Source: Sclerotiophoma versabilis | Lineage: Eukaryota > Ascomycota > Dothideomycetes > Pleosporales > Didymellaceae | DNA: 64,000 bases | Direction: 5' to 3' | Assembly (NCBI GenBank): GCA_012274445.1 | Contig: JAAROD010000004.1 | Span: 1,240,001-1,304,000 of the forward strand | Shown here: positions 52,534 to 63,497 of the stretch, one piece after another | Numbering within the stretch: the first letter of the stretch is position 1 | Layout of the letters: every line of letters starts with the position of its first letter | Position numbers and translations under genes: made by a program | The notes under the pieces: model-generated | What the model was told of the DNA's origin: nothing | What the model saw: the letters and a program-made list of their open reading frames with translations, nothing else | Databases searched by the model: none

Positions 52534-53201
52534 ACATTAGGGATGAAGCATAGAAACTACAGGCAGTGAGCGATGATATCAAAAGCGTTATAGACTGCGA
52601 CTAGCAACTACGACTTGTTGAGAACTTACAAGTCTACCATACCCATTTTATCGCGACGTCTACAGCCGAGCTTATGGCCGTTCCAGGACCTACTCGATGG
52701 GGTCTCAGCGTCGAAGCTGGTCCTGCCTCTTGGATTCAACACCACAACAACCTATGACACTCACATCGCCCAATCGCTTCCCGCCTTCAGCCCTATATCG
52801 TTCTACATCCTGTAAAGAGCTTTCCGACAGTGTACCACTACTATTTACGTTGTGTCAGCGACAGCATCAGCTCATGCAGCGAGACGGAAAACAGCACAAG
52901 GTTGATCGATCACATGTACGAGGATTCGGTCGTCCGAACGATACCTCGTTACATTGGTCTGCTTGCTGCTCTGAAGACTAGGTGAGAGAGCGGTCTGCAA
53001 CCTAGAGGTAAAGGCAAACGCACAATAGCTATTGTTACAAGTCCGCTATCTTTCTGTTACTTCTCGGTTACGCATATATACCTACTACCCAACACTTTAA
53101 TTACCTCTTCTCGTCATCTTTCTTATACTGACCACCAGTCCCTACTTTCAAACACTCATCGCCAACCTACCGATCACCCATCAACCGCCGTGCGAGCGAC
53201 C
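52534..53201. other. Gap between CFD1 and the large disordered-protein gene
   Basis: No gene seen. CATATATACC at about 53073 is a TATA-like element about 130 bp before the next ATG, followed by a C/T-rich tract. Confidence 0.4.
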
Positions 53202-55853
53202 ATGGCGCCGTTTGCTAATTCCCTGCGCCACCTCTGGGGTTGCGGACAGTCACCCACACCTTCAGCGTCACACTCGATCTCCAACCTCGATGGTTTGAGC
53301 GATGGCAGACTCTGCGATCAGCACATGTATGGAAAAGCCCCTCAGCAGCTACCTGACAGCAGTTCAGCGACCGGAAACAAATACCCACCTTCTGTAGGCC
53401 AGTGTCAGGCTGTCATAGACAAGAGTGAACAACAGGTAGCTCGTTTGCAACAGTATGAACAGCCGTCTCAGCAGCTTGCGATGTATCAGAAAAGATTTGG
53501 TCTGAATGACATGCATGGCTTGGGGCGAGTGGTGCAAGAGCCTGGGAACGGTGGACAAGGACAGGGCGAGGACTCGATACTGGAGTTACCTTCACGCACA
53601 GCGACCGTCCAGCCTCCGGAAACTTCTCCACAGCAATTTCCTTCCAACAACTATCTCCAGACAATTGACTGCCCTAATACAGTCATAAACGCAAGCGAAG
53701 ACATCGAAGTGAAGGAGGAGCCAGCAGCCGACGAACGCAATGACCACGACATGTTCGCTGAGTTCGTCAATGACGATTACCATAACGGCGATGCTCGGAC
53801 GAACGTGGACGCTCAACAAGTTTCCAACAACACGGACAGCGCCGTTAATCAAGCTCCTCTCAAAGATCCCTTGATCAAGCCAGAACCCGATACTGAGGAT
53901 CGGCCGTCCATAGATGCAGTTGAGCGAGCTGGAACCGTTGAGTCCGCGACCAGTTCAGGCCATTGCACAGCCGCAGTTCGGTCTGCCACACATGAACATA
54001 ATGGTGCTTCCTCCGTCGGCGGTCTCACGGCAGTCCCTCCTAAGAGTGGCTTGACTACTTTCAGCGTCGACTCTGAGGCAGCACATCCATCAGCTTTGAA
54101 CGTGCGTGTCACCGCCATTCAAGGCGGTATCCCAACACAAGAATGCCTTCCAACAGCCATTACCAATGGTTCTCAGTTTCAGAATGCTTTCGAGCGGAAT
54201 GCCCAAGATCCACGACAGCGGGTTGTCACTTCTCGAGCAGCGTTGGGAACTGAGAAGAGCCAACGATCTCCCTCAGCAGATTCTGTCACCGGATCTCAAA
54301 GGCACAGTTCGGAGGAAGCGGCTTCGTCACTTAGCGGAATGGACTTGGCAGCTGGCTCGCACTTGTTTGCACAGCAGTGGCAGCAACGGCAGAGATTGTC
54401 GGGCATGGGCACGTTGACTGCAGAGGCGGTTCGAGCGAACCCAAGATTGCTCCATGGTCCGATTTCCACACAACAGCATGACCAAGGTGCATCGCAACTG
54501 GTGGCAGGCACACCTGCGCGCCAGCACACTATTACCCACGCTCCCAACATGTTTACGGCCAACCACACTCAGCATGTGAAGGATTCACGACTCAGCTCAA
54601 AATTCCCGTACAGCAGTAATATGCAGTCCCAAGGTTACCCTGAGACGGCTCAAAATGGTCAACTACGTTCTTACTGGGTGCCCCCAGGCTATGGTCTCCA
54701 TATGTTGATGCAACATTCACCTCTTCCAGAATACCCGACCACCAACACCTACCCCCCTCACCACTCTATCAATCCACAGCGTATTAACGAAGTACAGGGG
54801 AGAGAAGACTCCAAGGCTTCTGATGACGATGAGCCTTTAGTAGCATATGCACGCCGCCACGGTTCGACAACAGCCAGTCCCATCGCATCTCCAGAGGATC
54901 TTCAGCCAGCGAACCCAAGTACAAACGTAGATGCGGCAAGGACTGCTTCCAAACCGGATACCTCAGGCGTCAGAGAATATTCTGTCGTCGAGCTATCAGA
55001 CGACGGCGACGACGTAGCCGCCGAGCCCTTTTCTTGGAAACTTCCTGACTTTGAAGCCACCTATCACCCTCCCACCAACGCCACCGATCTACCGATAGCA
55101 AAGGTCTCAATCCCAAACCTAGTCCGCGAAGAAGTCGCATTGACCGAAGACCACGCTCAGCAAGAGATGCAGCTCTTCCTAGACGTCTTCTTACCAGCCC
55201 AACAAGCGCTGCAGACGCGCGACCCGGAACCAGCCCACGCCGTGATCAACTTCCACACCATCTCCGTCATGGTGCTGGAGACATTTGTGCAGTACGAAAT
55301 CGGCGACGAGATGGGTCGCGGCTACGGGTTCCTCGGCGGCAACATCGCCAACCGGCCACTTCGTCCCAGCCCCTCGTCATCGGACGCTGAACCCGCACGC
55401 ACGCGCTCAGCCCAAGACGCAGATGTAGACGACATCTTCTTCGCAGTCATCGATCGCTGGCGCGCTGGCCTGCTTTCCGGCAAAGAGACTCTCAGGCTGA
55501 TCCGCGGATGTCAGGAGTTCTGCGACATTGCGCTTGATGTAATCCACTACGTCAAGGAGCGTGGGCTGCTGCAGCCAGCGCCGAAGCAGAGGAAAGAAAG
55601 GAGTGACAAGGGCGTGGCGCGGGGACCGAGGGGCGGCGCGAAGGACGTCGAGACTGGGAGTAAGGCGGCCGGTAAGAGAAAGGCTGAAGCGGTGGAGAGC
55701 AAGGCGTCGGCGAAGAAGGGCAGCAATCCAGACAAGGCCACTATGCTACAGTCGCGGAAGAAGCCAAAGGTTGAGGATAAGAAGAAATCGAAGCCAAAGC
55801 CAAAACCAAAGACAGAAGCCCCGGCACTCGTCGTACACCCTCGAGTAAAGTGA
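53202..55853 (+). CDS. Large, mostly disordered nuclear-type protein of unknown function
   Basis: This is an 883-residue single-exon protein. Residues 1 to about 600 are low in structure and rich in Gln, Ser, Thr and Asn with scattered acidic patches (EDIEVKEEPAADERNDHD, LIKPEPDTEDRPS, the last shaped like a SUMO site KPEPD). An acidic VVELSDDGDDVAAEPF, resembling a SUMO-interaction motif, lies near 592. A folded region follows (about 615-790), with helices such as EEVALTEDHAQQEMQLFLDVFLP, VINFHTISVMVLETFVQYEIG and DDIFFAVIDRWRAGLLSGKETLRLIRGCQEF. The C-terminus is very basic (KKPKVEDKKKSKPKPKPK), a likely nuclear signal. No known domain is recognised; a chromatin or transcription role is a guess. 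ATG 53202 is the first in-frame ATG. Confidence 0.75.
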   Translation: MAPFANSLRHLWGCGQSPTPSASHSISNLDGLSDGRLCDQHMYGKAPQQLPDSSSATGNKYPPSVGQCQAVIDKSEQQVARLQQYEQPSQQLAMYQKRFGLNDMHGLGRVVQEPGNGGQGQGEDSILELPSRTATVQPPETSPQQFPSNNYLQTIDCPNTVINASEDIEVKEEPAADERNDHDMFAEFVNDDYHNGDARTNVDAQQVSNNTDSAVNQAPLKDPLIKPEPDTEDRPSIDAVERAGTVESATSSGHCTAAVRSATHEHNGASSVGGLTAVPPKSGLTTFSVDSEAAHPSALNVRVTAIQGGIPTQECLPTAITNGSQFQNAFERNAQDPRQRVVTSRAALGTEKSQRSPSADSVTGSQRHSSEEAASSLSGMDLAAGSHLFAQQWQQRQRLSGMGTLTAEAVRANPRLLHGPISTQQHDQGASQLVAGTPARQHTITHAPNMFTANHTQHVKDSRLSSKFPYSSNMQSQGYPETAQNGQLRSYWVPPGYGLHMLMQHSPLPEYPTTNTYPPHHSINPQRINEVQGREDSKASDDDEPLVAYARRHGSTTASPIASPEDLQPANPSTNVDAARTASKPDTSGVREYSVVELSDDGDDVAAEPFSWKLPDFEATYHPPTNATDLPIAKVSIPNLVREEVALTEDHAQQEMQLFLDVFLPAQQALQTRDPEPAHAVINFHTISVMVLETFVQYEIGDEMGRGYGFLGGNIANRPLRPSPSSSDAEPARTRSAQDADVDDIFFAVIDRWRAGLLSGKETLRLIRGCQEFCDIALDVIHYVKERGLLQPAPKQRKERSDKGVARGPRGGAKDVETGSKAAGKRKAEAVESKASAKKGSNPDKATMLQSRKKPKVEDKKKSKPKPKPKTEAPALVVHPRVK

Positions 55854-56577
55854 GTAAGTCAGTCTATGAGTCACAAGCGGGTTGTCTTTTGAGCAGGAGA
55901 TACTGGGCGTTCCGCGGACCAAGGCGTTGGCGGGTAGTGTCACTACACCATCATCAACGCGCAAAGGAAGTGGTCATTGTAACCGTACTTGCAAGTCAAG
56001 TACAAAACCCAGTCTTTCTTTCCACATAAAAGCTAAACGAGCAAGCGAGCCATCTCTAAGCACGACACTGACTAGCATTTCATTTCTATCTATCAATCCA
56101 TCCATCTCTCTTCACCCATTCCATGCCAAACCCAATACGGAGTGTGTAGACTCTCTTCTCAAATACAACGTGGGAAATTGAAGATGCAATGATATTCAAG
56201 TATCCCGAGCACGCTAAATGTGAAATGAAATGAAATGAAATGAAGAAGATGATGATGAACAAGATGATAATAACAACAAGGCAGAAAAAGGAAAAAAAAA
56301 AAAAATCTACCTGTATGCCGCCGCGAATGCAAAGTCGCTACGCTACACTATACGCCCCCCAAGCGCCGTAGAAGTGTGTATCCTAGATGTGCAAAATCAA
56401 AAAAAAAGAACCCCCCCCCCCCCGGCAGACGCATGCGCCTGTATGAAGTGAAAATATGCCAGATATATGTGATGCTTTTTCCCTCCTCCAACCCCACCAA
56501 ACGCAAACGCGAGTAGCAAGAACTTTCAATGCGAGTTCTGCTTTCTTTCCCTCATGACTCTTTGCCCCCCGGATTCA
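55854..56577. other. Convergent gap with several low-complexity tracts
   Basis: Simple sequences are (TGAAA)n at 56221-56244, a run of 14 A at about 56292-56305, A-rich then 13 C at 56411-56423, and GAAGATGATGATGA at 56244. No gene is seen. Both neighbouring genes end here. Confidence 0.5.
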
Positions 56578-58986
56578 TCAAAGCTTAACCAAGTCCTTCT
56601 TCATCTTCTTGACGGGATGCAATAGTATCCCCGGTAAACACATTCTCTTCTCCTCAAAGAGACCATCGCTGCCGGGTCCGCCGTCGGTGTGCTCTTCCTC
56701 GCCCCAGCGCTGCTTGCTAATGGGCCAGTTCAGCCAGCGCCTGTACAGGTTGCGTGGGAAGCGGGAGGCGTAGTACCAGCTCCAGCCCTGAAAGTTGAAT
56801 TCGCGGTCGTGGTTGTAGGGCGAGTCGGCCTCCTCGCACCAAGCGCCCTGTCTGGATTCGACGGGCCCGCCTCGCTCGTTGACTGTGTTGGCCGTGTCGA
56901 AGATGGCCTCTGTGTATGCGGCGGGCCAGTGGCGGTCGTTGAATATCGGGTGCGGCGCGTATACGGCTTTGAGCCCGTGCTGCAGTGCGACTGTCGACGG
57001 CCACATCTCCGCTTGCATGCTTCGGCCGACTAGGTTCTCTTCGTGCATGGCTTGGAGCATCCGTTTTGAGAATCGGACGACGGTGTTGATGAAGACGCGG
57101 CGGTCGATCTGCTCAAAGTCCGGGTGCGTGAACCAGTCTGCTTGGCCGTCTTGCGCGGTGAAGATGGGCCGGATGTTGGGGAGGTAGTTCCAGATTTTGT
57201 CTTTGTAGGACCAAGTTGTGTTGCGCGGATCCCACATGGGGAGGAGGGTGATGAAGTCGGCAGGCTCATTGACGCCCCATGTGAAGTCGTCATCTTCAAA
57301 GCTTGTCGGCGGTGTTGGGCCGAGAGGCTTTTGGGGTGGATCGGCGCGAGCCCATGGTCGGGGACCCCACACTGGAGGCGGAATGAGGGAGTTTGCTGAG
57401 GCGTTAAGGACGTCCTTGTGGGTTTGCTCGACGAAGGATTGATAATCTCCGTGAACGTCGGGGAGGTAGTAGCGCTTGTTACGCTCCCACAGTAGCTTTC
57501 TGGGCTGTTTGTCGGCGAACTCGCTGATCTTCTCGAAGAAGTGGTAATGGTGTCCTGTATAGCGTGCGTCTGTCTCCCAGTTCCAAATGTAATCGAACTC
57601 GGGGTGCGTGAGGCTGAACCACTGAAGGCACATAAATTGCTGCCAGTAGACTTGCCAGTCCATAACCTTGGGATACCAGTTGGGGAAGATGGCTTCAGAC
57701 CAGAGAACAGCAATATCGCGGAGTTCGACGGGTACATTCTCTCTAAGCACCTTGTCATACAGCTCCTGGTCTTCGAAGATTTTGAGTTTGCGGTCCTTGA
57801 CGTGCACGTAGAGGAAGACTGCGTATTCACCTCCAGATTGGAGGGAAAGCTCGGAAACCATGGCTCGAATAGCGGTGATGTCGTTTTCTTCATAAGTGTA
57901 ACCGGTCCATGCGCGAATCAGAATAGCTGTGCGGTGATGGTACTTCTTCTCGTGCTTGGCTCGATTCTCCAGGTTGCTGTGGCTCGTATCGGTAGGGATC
58001 GCAAAGGCCGAAGATGCAGCTGCAGGCGCTGGTAATGTGGTACTCGGAATCCTAACTATGGGCGATCGCGCCTCTGGTCGGTAGCGGTTCTTGTTGACTT
58101 CCAGGCAGAGATCCTGCAATTCTCCCCACTTCACCTCGTCCCACTCAGGAACCGTCTCAGGCGCTCTCCAGTCCTTGACCTCCTCAGGAAACTGGTCATC
58201 ACCATACCCGTAAGGACCGTAGCGTGAGTAGCGGTCAAAACATACGTCCTCGTCCAGGCCGATAACATCGTAGCCACCTGCATACGCCTTGGGGAAGCCA
58301 TGAGGCAGGCCGCGGTATGCCTGGATCTCGTCATCCGTACTCTCGTTCAGCGCGACGCCGCGAGGTCCGATGCACGGCACGTACTCGCCATGCCACTTTT
58401 CTTGCCAGTCGGGGTTGTTGTACTTGGGGAACGGCTTGTAGACGATTGGGCTGTTCACCAAGGTGGTGTTCAGGTCGTCATGTCCGGCATTGTAGACGCT
58501 AAAGTCCATCTCGAACTGCTCCCAACGATTTGGGTCGTATTCTTTGCCAACGTAGTCGGAAAATGGCGGCCAGTGGCCGTCCCAGCTCGGTCTCCCCCAA
58601 GTAAGCATCTTCTTCATGTACGCCTTCATATCCGTGGGTCTTGGGAATGGGGGGATGAAATTACCAATTCGGCTCGGCGCCGTCACCCACGGAGGACGCG
58701 GCTTTGTGGCCGACACGGGATCTTTCGACGGGCTCTTCAGCGTCTGGCTCGGACTCGGTGTCGGTGCTGGTACAGCGTACTGCCATGCATCTTCAAGATG
58801 TGCCTGTGACTGCTCCTGGCTGTTGTTTTGTATGGGCTCTTGGTGGTTTCTGTACGCCTCGTTGAGCAGCGACACCTGTTCGTACACGCGCTCTTGCGCC
58901 CATGGGCTCTGCTGCAGCACAGCTAATATGAAAGCAAACGCTACGAAGGAAAGAATCGCAAATCTGCGAGGTGATCGGACAAACAT
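56578..58986 (-). CDS. DUF3405-family type II membrane protein (Golgi-type, glycosyltransferase-like)
   Basis: This is an 802-residue single-exon protein. A short basic N-terminus (MFVRSPRRF) is followed by one helix (AILSFVAFAFILAVL, about 9-23), giving type II topology. A stem of about 300 residues comes next, then the DUF3405 core from about residue 350: HHRTAILIRAWTGYTYEENDI, YAVFLYVHVKD, WSEAIFPNWYPK, FDYIWNWETDARYTGHHYHF and LPDVHGDY. The W-N-W-E-T-D-A-R-Y block resembles a DxD metal-binding motif of glycosyltransferases; the family function is not established. It ends in a basic tail (HPVKKMKKDLVKL). Confidence 0.88.
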   Translation of the reverse strand: MFVRSPRRFAILSFVAFAFILAVLQQSPWAQERVYEQVSLLNEAYRNHQEPIQNNSQEQSQAHLEDAWQYAVPAPTPSPSQTLKSPSKDPVSATKPRPPWVTAPSRIGNFIPPFPRPTDMKAYMKKMLTWGRPSWDGHWPPFSDYVGKEYDPNRWEQFEMDFSVYNAGHDDLNTTLVNSPIVYKPFPKYNNPDWQEKWHGEYVPCIGPRGVALNESTDDEIQAYRGLPHGFPKAYAGGYDVIGLDEDVCFDRYSRYGPYGYGDDQFPEEVKDWRAPETVPEWDEVKWGELQDLCLEVNKNRYRPEARSPIVRIPSTTLPAPAAASSAFAIPTDTSHSNLENRAKHEKKYHHRTAILIRAWTGYTYEENDITAIRAMVSELSLQSGGEYAVFLYVHVKDRKLKIFEDQELYDKVLRENVPVELRDIAVLWSEAIFPNWYPKVMDWQVYWQQFMCLQWFSLTHPEFDYIWNWETDARYTGHHYHFFEKISEFADKQPRKLLWERNKRYYLPDVHGDYQSFVEQTHKDVLNASANSLIPPPVWGPRPWARADPPQKPLGPTPPTSFEDDDFTWGVNEPADFITLLPMWDPRNTTWSYKDKIWNYLPNIRPIFTAQDGQADWFTHPDFEQIDRRVFINTVVRFSKRMLQAMHEENLVGRSMQAEMWPSTVALQHGLKAVYAPHPIFNDRHWPAAYTEAIFDTANTVNERGGPVESRQGAWCEEADSPYNHDREFNFQGWSWYYASRFPRNLYRRWLNWPISKQRWGEEEHTDGGPGSDGLFEEKRMCLPGILLHPVKKMKKDLVKL

Positions 58987-60792
58987 GTTGGCGGCTGTGT
59001 AGTCGAACTCGTATTCGTGTAGTCGCTTATTGTCGTAGGATTGCGAACTAGCGTATTGTGGTATCAGGCGTGCTGTGTAGGATGGCGGCGCGCAGGATTA
59101 CCGATGCTGCATGGCAGCGGGAACGAGCGGAGGTGGAGCTTATGTGTCGGTTAAGCTGTAAGGACGGTGGTGTTGGCTCCCGTGTGGACAGCACAGCACT
59201 TGTGAAGTCGCGACAGGAAGATGGGATGGATATGCGCGGCAAAGGAGGGGAGGGACTACTCGATAGTTGTCGTCACTACGACAGGCCCGGATGCGCAATG
59301 GGACAGAGTGAAGGAGTGTGAGAGCTGCAAGGTACTGCAAGGTACTGCAAGACAGTCGCAGGCGGCGTCGACCGGTAGACAAGACACAAGTCACAGCGAG
59401 AAGAAGGTGAAGAGACAAGAACCAAGGCTCACGCGTGCGGCACAACGGTCAGCGATATCTCAAACCACAGAACGCGTCCAGAAACTCTTCATCTCCGGCT
59501 ACCCATCTCTTTTTCACAACCCCATACATGAGACCATACACGGCGCTGCAAGGTTGTCCCAGCAAGGCGATGACGCGTTACACACCCCACCGCTCTCCCG
59601 TCACCTCTCGCAGCCGTGGCCAGTGGCAGCTTGCACAAGCACCGCTCCCTGCCGATCCAGACGGCAGCAGCGACTCGCCTCAATCCCCGTTTCGAATTGG
59701 CGGACGATGGTGCGACGGCGTGGCTCGGATCTTTTTTTCGAAACGCTCATCAAGCTGAGGCGATCAGCGGCTGGCAAGAGCCGCAACCATGTCGGGACCA
59801 ACTTTTGCGAGATGAACGATCGTCGTCCAACATGGCGAAATCACAATCTGTGCAGATGAGGCTCCGCTGATAGGCAGGGCGGCTGCGTGTCTACCGCCGT
59901 GCCATGGCCGACCTGCTCTCAAGGGAAGGTGAGTGTGTTCAGTTCAGAAGTTCAGCAAGGGTCCGACTCAGTAGTTAGATTTGCGCACACACCTAGCTGC
60001 CCTTGTCCTATGATTGCGGCAATCGACATCACCTTGTGTGCTTGTGCGCGCAACGATGCTGCAAGGCAAAATTTTCTGCTCTGTTCAGATTGCGTGAGTG
60101 AGTGTGGCCGAAGAGCAAACGAACGACGTCGATGCTCGATCTGTCGGCCTGCTCAAAGTTTCGAATTGGCAGCGTGCCATCACCGTAATCATAACGCGTT
60201 GGCAACGCACATCACTCAGTTACAAAGCCTTCGAGAAACAAGTCCCCAATCCAGGCCATACGCTCACTGGCACAAATATATGAGGAGCTCTCCATGTCGA
60301 AACAAAGGACCAATGGGCGTTGCAGGTCACAGCCCTGGTATGGAACATCCGCCCTGCGGTGCAACAAGGGGGGGATGTTCAAACCCGTTGAGGTGCGACT
60401 TGATGTCTGGCATCATGCATTGCTTGCCGGTCCTGCGGCTGCAGAACCGGTCCCTGGCTTACATCTGCTGCTGAACCAAGGGCCTTGCTACAAAGAACCC
60501 CTGTCATAAGTCTATCGTGTCATTTTGATCCTTCACTAGCATAAATCTAAACAATTCGAGGTGCCAAATCACACGCTCTGAAGAATCTCAGACTACTGCG
60601 ATTAGCGCAACCAACATGAGAGTCAGTCGGTGATTTGTTGCCAGTCGAAGGCGAGGCTGACGTAGTCCCTTGGATCATGACCCTCTTTTCAAGTTGCTCG
60701 CTGTGGGTCCTCGACAACCCCCCACACTCATATCGCTACCAATGCTTAGGAGCACTCTCAAACATGACGAACTCGTTGAATGTGTGGATTCT
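58987..60792. other. Gene-free stretch of 1.8 kb
   Basis: ORFs are present in several frames but none has a family match, natural start or consistent composition. A short duplication AAGGTACTGC AAGGTACTGC occurs at about 59330-59349. The stretch lies between the DUF3405 start and the SHP1 stop, so its left end is a promoter and its right end a 3' UTR. Confidence 0.4.
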
Positions 60793-62200
60793 CTATTTCC
60801 ACTTCTGCACGACTACACCCCCGCGCTTGAACTCTGCCATGTCGCCCAGAACCTGAGCCTTGTCTGTCAACTCTTTCGACGGGAACGTTGTCATGAGAGC
60901 ATATGCACGGCCGTCGGTACTGGCACGGTCCACAAAGTCGTAGACGTCGCCGATTGTGTGAGTGGTGTTGAAGCGCGACTGCATGCGTGTGCCATCACCA
61001 AGGCGAATCTGCAGTGTCACCGTAGGGGCGGAAGGATCGACATTGACGGATGGTTGGGCAGGACTAGTCGAGGTCGAGGCAGCTGTCGTCGTACTTGACG
61101 AGGCTGCAGGAGGTGCAGGTGAAGTGCCTGCGCCAGGTGTCGGACTGCCAAGTCGCTGTCCTGAGCCACCGAAAGGAAGGTACTTCTTCTTTGGCTGCTT
61201 GTAGTCCTCGTCCTTGTGCGCGTGCACCTCGACATCGACCTCCTGCCCATGCTCGACATTCAGGATGTGGAGCGGTGCATGGCCTGTGTTGATCATTTCT
61301 AGCGTGCGCGCGTTCGCTGGGTCGTCGTAGCGGAAGAGGGGCCCATCGTCGACGGAGAAGCCGTCGCGCCACAGGTGGAGCTCGCGGTGAGCACGTGGTT
61401 GAGGTGCGGGCTGGCTGGCGTTGGGGTCGGGAATGTGTCGCGAGGGGGCGTCGTCGCCGCCGAGCGTCATGCCGCCACCTGTGAAGCGCGAAGTCGGCGG
61501 CTCGTCGTCGCCTCCGGGGCGGGGAGCGTTTCTGGCGTACATTAGCATCGTGCGGCTGGAGCATGGCAAGGCTGTACTGACTGCCGCGCCCTCTTCAGGA
61601 TGTTGTTGATGTGGTCTCGAGGGTTGGCCTGGTTGGGGTTCTGAACCGCAAGGCCGGACTTTTCGCCTCCGGCAAAGAAGTCCTGGTTCTCGTCGTGGTT
61701 GAAGTCGTCGTCCGAGTCGTCATCGTCGTGGGCGTGTCCGTGGGCGTGTCCGGGCCCGCCACCCGACGACTGCAGGTCCTTGAGCGTCCTCAGCCCCGCG
61801 ACACCTCGCTGCGGCGGCGCCTGTCGCGAGGCCGACTGCTGGCGCGAAGACGAGGACGACGAGGCCTCGGTGGGCGGGACGTAGGCGCCGCCGAGGGTGC
61901 GGCCGCCACCGGGGACGGGCTGCTGGGGCGGGTTGGGGGCGGGGTGCGTTGTTTGCTCGTCGTCTGCCATTTCCGTGTCTGAGCGGTTCTCTTGCTCGGC
62001 CGACTGGTCGTAGAAGAGGGCGGCGGCGACTTGGACGTCTCCGTTGGCTGCGTCGAGGTAGCGTCCAGCCTGCAGGTAGTCAGCAGGTAGCTCCGCGCTT
62101 CTAGGGCCTTCGGTCGCCTTGCCTCGGCGGGAGCGACGCCCGTCAGGCCTGCAAGCTGTGCAATCTGGTCGTCGCGGGCGGCGGGGGCGCTTGAAGACAT
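60793..62200 (-). CDS. SHP1: Cdc48/p97 cofactor Shp1 (p47), UBA-SEP-UBX protein
   Basis: Three exons (introns 62070-62122 and 61532-61581) give 434 residues. The UBA-like domain is at the N-terminus (QIAQLAGLTGVAPAEAGRYLDA, NGDVQVAAALFYD). A Ser/His/Asp-rich linker follows (GHAHGHAHDDDDSDDDF). The SEP domain begins near residue 236 (ELHLWRDGFSVDDGPLFRYDDPAN), and the UBX domain fills the C-terminus (TVTLQIRLGDGTRMQSRFN, TIGDVYDFVD, ALMTTFPSKELTDK). Shp1 recruits ubiquitinated or membrane substrates to Cdc48 and regulates protein phosphatase 1. Intron 1 starts with GC, not GT (GAG|GCAAGG), and cuts the UBA domain; the alternative of no intron breaks the frame. It is head to head with MIM1. Confidence 0.92.
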
Positions 62201-62715
62201 GGCCGGGACGTGTGCGCGGCGGCTGGGGCGGAAGGAGTGGTGGGCGAGCAGAAGCGGTGGATGTGGGTTGGGAGCGCTCCAGCGGGCGCAGTGGGGGTGC
62301 GAAGGCGGCGGCAGCGCTGACGTTATGTCGACTCTGCGCCGACTCTGTGCCTGGCGGCAGGCGCAGACGCACATGCGCCTGCTCGACCACCGCGTCCTTG
62401 CCGGCCAGTCCTCACCAGCCAGTCCTCAGGCGGCTCGGCGGCCCTGGCGATGCTCGCAACACTCGAGTCCAGCCCAGAGCCGGCCCTCCTGCGCCTCTGA
62501 TAGCACAGCTTCCTCGCCCGCGCGAGCACCCGCGTGCATCCAAGCTCCCGCATGCCAAGACCGGGGATCGCTCAGAGCCTCAGCAGCATCGCTCCATCGC
62601 ACTTCACCTCGGCAGCGGTGCCGCCCATCACATCCATTCCAGAGGGCACTGGCCTCGTCGCTCAAGCGCCCACAAGCAGACTGCGAGGGAGATTGCACCC
62701 GCATCACCAGCCACA
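62201..62715. promoter_or_regulatory. Divergent promoter region of SHP1 and MIM1
   Basis: The ATGs are 515 bp apart and face outward. The stretch is G/C-rich with no TATA box. No regulatory site can be named. Confidence 0.4.
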
Positions 62716-63189
62716 ATGTCCGACCCCCTCGACCTGCTCTCCGCAGACCCAGCCGCCGCCGGCGGCATGGACGCCTCCACGACCACATTCCCCTCCGACT
62801 CGGAGAACTACGAATCCGCCGACGTCTCGCCCTCGCCGCCGTCCAGCTCCTCGCCCTTGATCCTCTACTCGCCCCCCACACTGTGGGGCTTGATCCGGGG
62901 CGCTGCCATCAACCTACTGCTGCCCTTTGTGAACGGTCTGATGCTGGGCTTCGGGGAGCTGGTGGCAAACGAGGCGGCCTACAGACTGGGGTGGAGTGGG
63001 ACCAAGGTACGTCGACCTGTGTGGGGGGTGCGGGCGTTGTTGGAGGTACAAACTGACGTGTGCTAGATCTTCCCTGCTGGACGAAGTAGTTCGAGACGCG
63101 TGGGCCCGGGAGTCGAGATGCGCGCCGACCCTGTGGAGAGACGGAGGAGGAATGGACAGGAGCTGGACATGTACACGGCTCTGGAGTAA
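62716..63189 (+). CDS. MIM1: Mitochondrial import protein Mim1 (Tom13)
   Basis: Two exons (intron 63007-63066) give 137 residues. A Ser/Pro/Asp-rich N-terminus is followed by the single membrane segment and its conserved surroundings: SPPTLWGLIRGAAINLLLPFVNGLMLGFGELVANEAAYRLGW-like order, seen as LWGLIRGAAINLLLPF and NGLMLGFGELVANE. Exon 2 gives the expected tail (IFPAGRSSSRRVGPGVEMR, ELDMYTALE). Mim1 sits in the outer mitochondrial membrane and helps insert helical Tom subunits and assemble the TOM complex. Length and both ends fit the ascomycete family. Confidence 0.92.
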
Positions 63190-63497
63190 GCGAGCGAGGA
63201 GAGCAATCCGTTGCAGGCCCACACCAAGCAGCACCACCCACCCGACTACGGCTGGGGCGTGAGAAAGGTACACACAGAACGCACGGCGGCTGGCTTTGCC
63301 TTCACTTGAACGAGCGTCATGGGGAGTGATTATAATCGCGAATCTAGACAGACAAATCATGCAACAAATGAGACGGCGTCTGCGTCCAAGTATTTGTACA
63401 AGAATTCTACAAGTACAACGTCCGCCATTCATGTCCGTGTGCTTGTGCCCGTGAGATATAACCCTAAACATGCAGTATTGTACACTTTCCCCTTCCT
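63190..63497. other. Gap between convergent MIM1 and right-edge gene
   Basis: Nothing is seen beyond likely 3' UTRs of two convergent genes in these 308 bp. Confidence 0.4.

Noticed and set aside
59221..60474. Two plus-strand frames of about 200 codons
   Set aside because: Mixed composition, no natural start for one, no domain and no splice pattern; treated as chance ORFs in intergenic DNA.
62119..63066. Plus-strand frame of 315 codons ending in MIM1
   Set aside because: Its first part is antisense to SHP1 exon 1 and promoter DNA; only the frame from ATG 62716, spliced at 63006, makes a Mim1 protein.
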